A stretch of DNA of 6,128 bases from Bdellovibrionales bacterium (GTDB lineage Bacteria; Bdellovibrionota; UBA1018; CAIPTA01), in the NCBI GenBank assembly GCA_021730855.1, contig JAKFYM010000063.1, positions 1 to 6,128 of the forward strand, in the 5' to 3' direction. This document shows, one piece after another, positions 5,904 to 6,128 of the stretch. Every line of letters starts with the position of its first letter. Position 1 is the first letter of the stretch. The notes under the pieces are model-generated. The model worked only from the letters and a program-made list of their open reading frames with translations, had not been told where the DNA came from and made no database searches. The translations under genes were made by a program, and so were the position numbers.

Positions 5904-6128
5904 ATGAAATTTATTTTCCCTTTTCTGCTCCTCGCCCAGGCCGCCCAAGCCGCCACCGCCAGCCCGCAGGCCATCGCCCGTGGCCTCCTGGCCCTGATTC
6001 CTTGGGGCTATAGCGAGGGTGAAACCCGTGCCGGGGCGCCCTGCCGCGTGATTTTTGGCAAAATGCCCGATGTGGACCCTAGCCAAGTGGAGTACTTCCG
6101 CATCCAGGTGATGGCCGAGCCCGAAGGC
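5904..6128 (+). CDS. Predicted exported protein of unknown function, C-terminus beyond window
   Basis: The first 75 codons of an open frame that runs to the window edge without a stop. The N-terminus is a classical signal peptide: Lys2, a hydrophobic core (FIFPFLLLA, 3-11) and A-Q-A sites around residues 13-16, with cleavage likely after A16. No lipobox cysteine is present, so it should be a periplasmic or secreted soluble protein rather than a lipoprotein. The mature part begins with an Ala-rich region and contains LIPWGYSEGE (31-40), one cysteine (C47) and a YFRIQVM strand-like segment (64-70). I do not recognise a family from this fragment. The start is chosen because it opens the signal peptide and lies directly behind a promoter-like sequence. 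Its relation to the phosphatase is only adjacency on the same strand, 100 bp downstream. Confidence 0.75.
   Translation, partial: MKFIFPFLLLAQAAQAATASPQAIARGLLALIPWGYSEGETRAGAPCRVIFGKMPDVDPSQVEYFRIQVMAEPEG

Overview
The window is bacterial chromosome with moderate to fairly high G+C (roughly 55-60% by eye). Genes are tightly packed with purine-rich Shine-Dalgarno sites, and the promoter elements resemble sigma-70 sites. Nothing fixes the species. The gene set fits a Gram-negative such as a deltaproteobacterial or Bdellovibrio-like lineage, but that is a guess. I see no mobile element, CRISPR array, tRNA or rRNA.

Layout. Positions 1-4869 hold a leftward operon, transcribed in the order prkA (2803-4869), a small unrecognised ORF with a signal-peptide-like start (2381-2785), a yeaH/yhbH-type DUF444 gene (1273-2394), and a spoVR/ycgB-type gene (1-1273) cut by the window edge. 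The three recognised genes form the conserved PrkA-YeaH-SpoVR stress/starvation/sporulation module. The small ORF lodged between prkA and yeaH is the unusual part. The junctions are a 17-bp gap, a 14-bp overlap and a 1-base TAATG overlap, so the four genes are very probably co-transcribed and translationally coupled.

Positions 4870-5059 are a divergent control region. A near-consensus sigma-70-like promoter (TTGACT, 17 bp, GATAAT) faces prkA. A weaker promoter-like site faces right. Rightward, 5060-5803 encodes a complete PP2C-type protein Ser/Thr phosphatase with all metal-binding motifs intact. Positions 5804-5903 hold a weak hairpin and another promoter. From 5904 to the window end runs the first 75 codons of a predicted exported protein of unknown function.

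Working together: PrkA is an AAA+ protein described as a Ser/Thr kinase, and in Bacillus more recently as an ATP-dependent protease. YeaH is a von Willebrand A-like partner and SpoVR a cytosolic protein tied to spore cortex or envelope physiology. A PP2C phosphatase divergent from prkA suggests a kinase/phosphatase pair around this module. The two rightward genes appear to lack Shine-Dalgarno sites and share a -10 region motif placed so that transcription would begin at or next to the ATG, suggesting leaderless mRNAs. The leftward operon instead uses strong Shine-Dalgarno sites.
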